A stretch of DNA of 6,547 nt, taken from JBBQKI01 sp038326725 (GTDB taxonomy: Bacteria; Bacteroidota; Bacteroidia; Flavobacteriales; Flavobacteriaceae). Shown here piece after piece: positions 4,880 through 6,547 of this stretch. A program made the position numbers and the translations under genes. Each line of letters opens with the position of its first letter. The first letter of the stretch is position 1. The notes beneath the pieces were generated by a model that was given only the letters and a program-made list of their open reading frames with translations, ran no database searches and was not told the origin of the DNA. The stretch covers positions 1-6,547 of the forward strand of contig JBBQKI010000065.1 in the NCBI GenBank assembly GCA_038326725.1, read 5' to 3'.

Positions 4880-6547
4880 TTAAGTAAATTTTTTATCGAT
4901 ATCAGTGCCATCAAAAGTGATGAACACCGTTTTATTTGTTGGCGAAACCGAGGGTTCTTTGCAGGCAAACAATTGGTTTATCAAATGTTCGCGCTCTTCT
5001 TTGTTCAGTGATGTTCCGGTTTTCACGGCCATGCTTCTCGCCATGGATTTCGCCAAAAGGTCATTTTGGCTAAAGCCCACATCGGGGACTTCATCTTTTG
5101 TATCGGCCACCAATTGCTGCAAAACTTGGTTTACATGACTTTCCATAATCATAACCGGAATCCCGCTTATTTGCAGGGTTTCTTTTTTCATTTCGTTAAA
5201 AACAAAACCCGTGTGTTCCAATTGTTCCCGAATTTTTTCCAATATTTCCATATCGGGATGGGAAAAATGCAACTGCAAAGGAAACAACAATTGCTGGCTT
5301 ACGGCTTCTTGCACGGTAATATTTTTCAACAGTTCTTCGTAAAGCACGCGTTGGTGCGCCAAATGTTGGTGAATTATCATCATCCCGTTTTTCAGGGGAG
5401 AGACTATGTATTTGTTCTGAAGCTGAAAGGTGATATGGCCAGTTTCTTGGTTTGAGCTTTCAAAAAATGTCCCGCTTACTTCCTCGCTTTCAAATTCAAT
5501 ATTTTCAATGGGGAAAACTTGATTTTGTTGTTGGTTTAAGCCTACATATAAAGATTCCCAAGCGGCTTCCCTTTTAAAAGGAAAATTAATGTTTGCCTGT
5601 TGGTTTTCTTTTTGAAAAGGGTTGAAATCCCGGTCCACTTCAATCCCGGGAGCGTTCGGATTTTTTTTATGAAAATCATAGGGCGTATCAAAACCTTTAT
5701 CGCGGTCAAAATCCAAAACGGGCGCTATGCTGAATTGTCCCAAACTATGTTTTACCGTGGCGCGGAGCATGGCATAAAGCGTGTGCTCGTCCTCAAATTT
5801 TATCTCCGTTTTTGTAGGGTGTATGTTGATGTCGATGGAATTGGGTGGGACTTCCAAAAAGAGGAAATAACCGGGTTGAATCCCATCTCTTATCAAACCC
5901 TCAAAGGCTGAAACCACTGCATGATGTAAGTAGGGACTTTTTATAAAGCGATTGTTCACAAAAAAAAACTGCTCTCCCCTGCTCTTTTTCCCGAATTCGG
6001 GTTTTAGCACAAATCCCTTTACTTTTAAAATTTCTGTTTCTTCGGAAACGGGTACCAGTTTTTCATTGGTTTTGCTGCCAAAAATATTTACGATACGTTG
6101 ACGCGAATTGGATACAGGCAGGTTAAAAACATCGCTGCCATTATTAAGCATTATAAAAGAAACTTGAGAGTGGGCTAAGGCTACACGGTGGAATTCATCA
6201 ATAATGTGTCGGGTTTCAACGGGATCGCTTTTTAAAAAATTGCGCCGGGCCGGAATATTATAAAACAGATTTTTAACGGAAATGGTAGTTCCTTTTGGCA
6301 CCACCACCGCTTCCTGCGAAATAACTTGGCTGCCCTCAATGCAGATTTTTGTTCCTATTTCAGAATCTTGGGTCTTCGTTTTAAGTTCCACATGCGCAAT
6401 AGCCGCTATGGAAGCCAAAGCTTCCCCGCGAAACCCTTTGGTATAAAGATTGAAAAGGTCTTCGGCAGCTTTTATTTTTGAAGTGGCATGCCTTTCAAAA
6501 CTTAAACGCGCATCGGTTTGGCTCATTCCCGAACCGTTATCGGTTAC
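4880..6547 (-). CDS. mutL: DNA mismatch repair protein MutL (5' end outside window)
   Basis: MutL couples MutS mismatch recognition to strand processing. The frame is open to the right edge, giving 555 residues starting VTDNGSGM; roughly 60 N-terminal residues, including the first ATPase motif, lie outside. Numbered from the Met at 6526, it has the GHKL motif GFRGEALASI (31-40), the KGTTISVKNLFYNIPARRNF block (78-97), NIHPTKTEIKF (234-244), a low-complexity linker (about 270-360) and a C-terminal dimerisation domain. QQLLFP (411-416) matches the sliding-clamp binding motif of bacterial MutL. The nuclease motifs are not canonical: HQHLAHQRVLYE (386-397) replaces DQHAxxExxxxE, ARSMAVK (496-502) replaces the ACR motif, and SPTNKT (528-533) replaces CPHGRP. 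Endonuclease activity is therefore doubtful. The coding strand carries a T9 run (5960-5968) and an A8 run (5661-5668). First visible gene of a four-gene unit. Confidence 0.96.
   Translation of the reverse strand, partial: VTDNGSGMSQTDARLSFERHATSKIKAAEDLFNLYTKGFRGEALASIAAIAHVELKTKTQDSEIGTKICIEGSQVISQEAVVVPKGTTISVKNLFYNIPARRNFLKSDPVETRHIIDEFHRVALAHSQVSFIMLNNGSDVFNLPVSNSRQRIVNIFGSKTNEKLVPVSEETEILKVKGFVLKPEFGKKSRGEQFFFVNNRFIKSPYLHHAVVSAFEGLIRDGIQPGYFLFLEVPPNSIDINIHPTKTEIKFEDEHTLYAMLRATVKHSLGQFSIAPVLDFDRDKGFDTPYDFHKKNPNAPGIEVDRDFNPFQKENQQANINFPFKREAAWESLYVGLNQQQNQVFPIENIEFESEEVSGTFFESSNQETGHITFQLQNKYIVSPLKNGMMIIHQHLAHQRVLYEELLKNITVQEAVSQQLLFPLQLHFSHPDMEILEKIREQLEHTGFVFNEMKKETLQISGIPVMIMESHVNQVLQQLVADTKDEVPDVGFSQNDLLAKSMARSMAVKTGTSLNKEEREHLINQLFACKEPSVSPTNKTVFITFDGTDIDKKFT
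5661..5668 (-). repeat. Eight-base homopolymer in the mutL linker
   Basis: Eight T on the + strand read as A8 in mutL and encode the KKN of HKKNPN (286-291 from the Met at 6526) at the start of the disordered linker. A slip here would separate the ATPase domain from the C-terminal domain by frameshift. Runs of this length also occur in rhomboid A (4823-4830) and the EEP gene (3012-3019), so it may only reflect base composition. Confidence 0.7.
5960..5968 (-). repeat. Nine-base homopolymer inside mutL
   Basis: Nine consecutive A on the + strand read as T9 in mutL and encode three phenylalanines in EQFFFVNN (187-189 from the Met at 6526) of the N-terminal ATPase/transducer half. It is the longest single-base run I found in the window. 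A one-base slip would truncate MutL before its C-terminal domain. Confidence 0.85.

Noticed and set aside
4502..5011. A 169-codon open frame on the + strand opposite rhomboid A and mutL
   Set aside because: Its translation is rich in K, R, H and P with no family resemblance, and it is antisense to two clearly conserved genes, so it is a shadow frame.
5570..5581. Perfect 12-bp palindrome CCTTTTAAAAGG in mutL as an operator or binding site
   Set aside because: It lies in the middle of the mutL coding region, codes for ordinary linker residues (PFKR), and is built from A and T runs likely to occur by chance.

Overview
The window looks like ordinary chromosome from a member of the Bacteroidota, most likely the family Flavobacteriaceae. 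The sequence is moderately AT-rich, the visible starts mostly lack a Shine-Dalgarno sequence, the signal peptidase I is very long and multi-spanning, and a WbqC-family protein sits next to it. From memory of the group, a block with these genes (lepB, wbqC, an endonuclease/exonuclease/phosphatase protein, two rhomboids, mutL) is common in flavobacteria. The assignment is inference, not a search result.

Layout: two genes run rightward. lepB (3-1571) encodes signal peptidase I and is complete or nearly so at the left edge. After a 68-bp spacer carrying a small tandem repeat comes a WbqC-family gene (1640-2275), which can apparently start only at a TTG codon. Four genes run leftward from the right edge as one tightly packed unit: mutL (4880-6547, its 5' end outside the window), rhomboid protease A (4139-4879), rhomboid protease B (3270-4136) and a membrane-anchored endonuclease/exonuclease/phosphatase protein (2236-3267). 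The three junctions are 0, 2 and 2 bp, so one transcript with translational coupling is expected. The two units meet tail to tail and overlap by 40 bp. There is no gene-free stretch over 300 bases and no RNA gene, CRISPR array, insertion sequence or prophage signal.

Functionally the window combines protein secretion and membrane proteolysis (lepB, two intact rhomboids), DNA mismatch repair (mutL), a predicted periplasm-facing phosphohydrolase of unknown substrate, and WbqC of unknown function. I see no sign of a new multi-gene system. The points most worth a second look are: a MutL whose three nuclease metal-site motifs are all degraded while the clamp-binding motif remains; a nine-base homopolymer inside mutL; the predicted periplasmic orientation of the phosphohydrolase; and the wbqC overlap, which reaches the last catalytic histidine codon of that enzyme.
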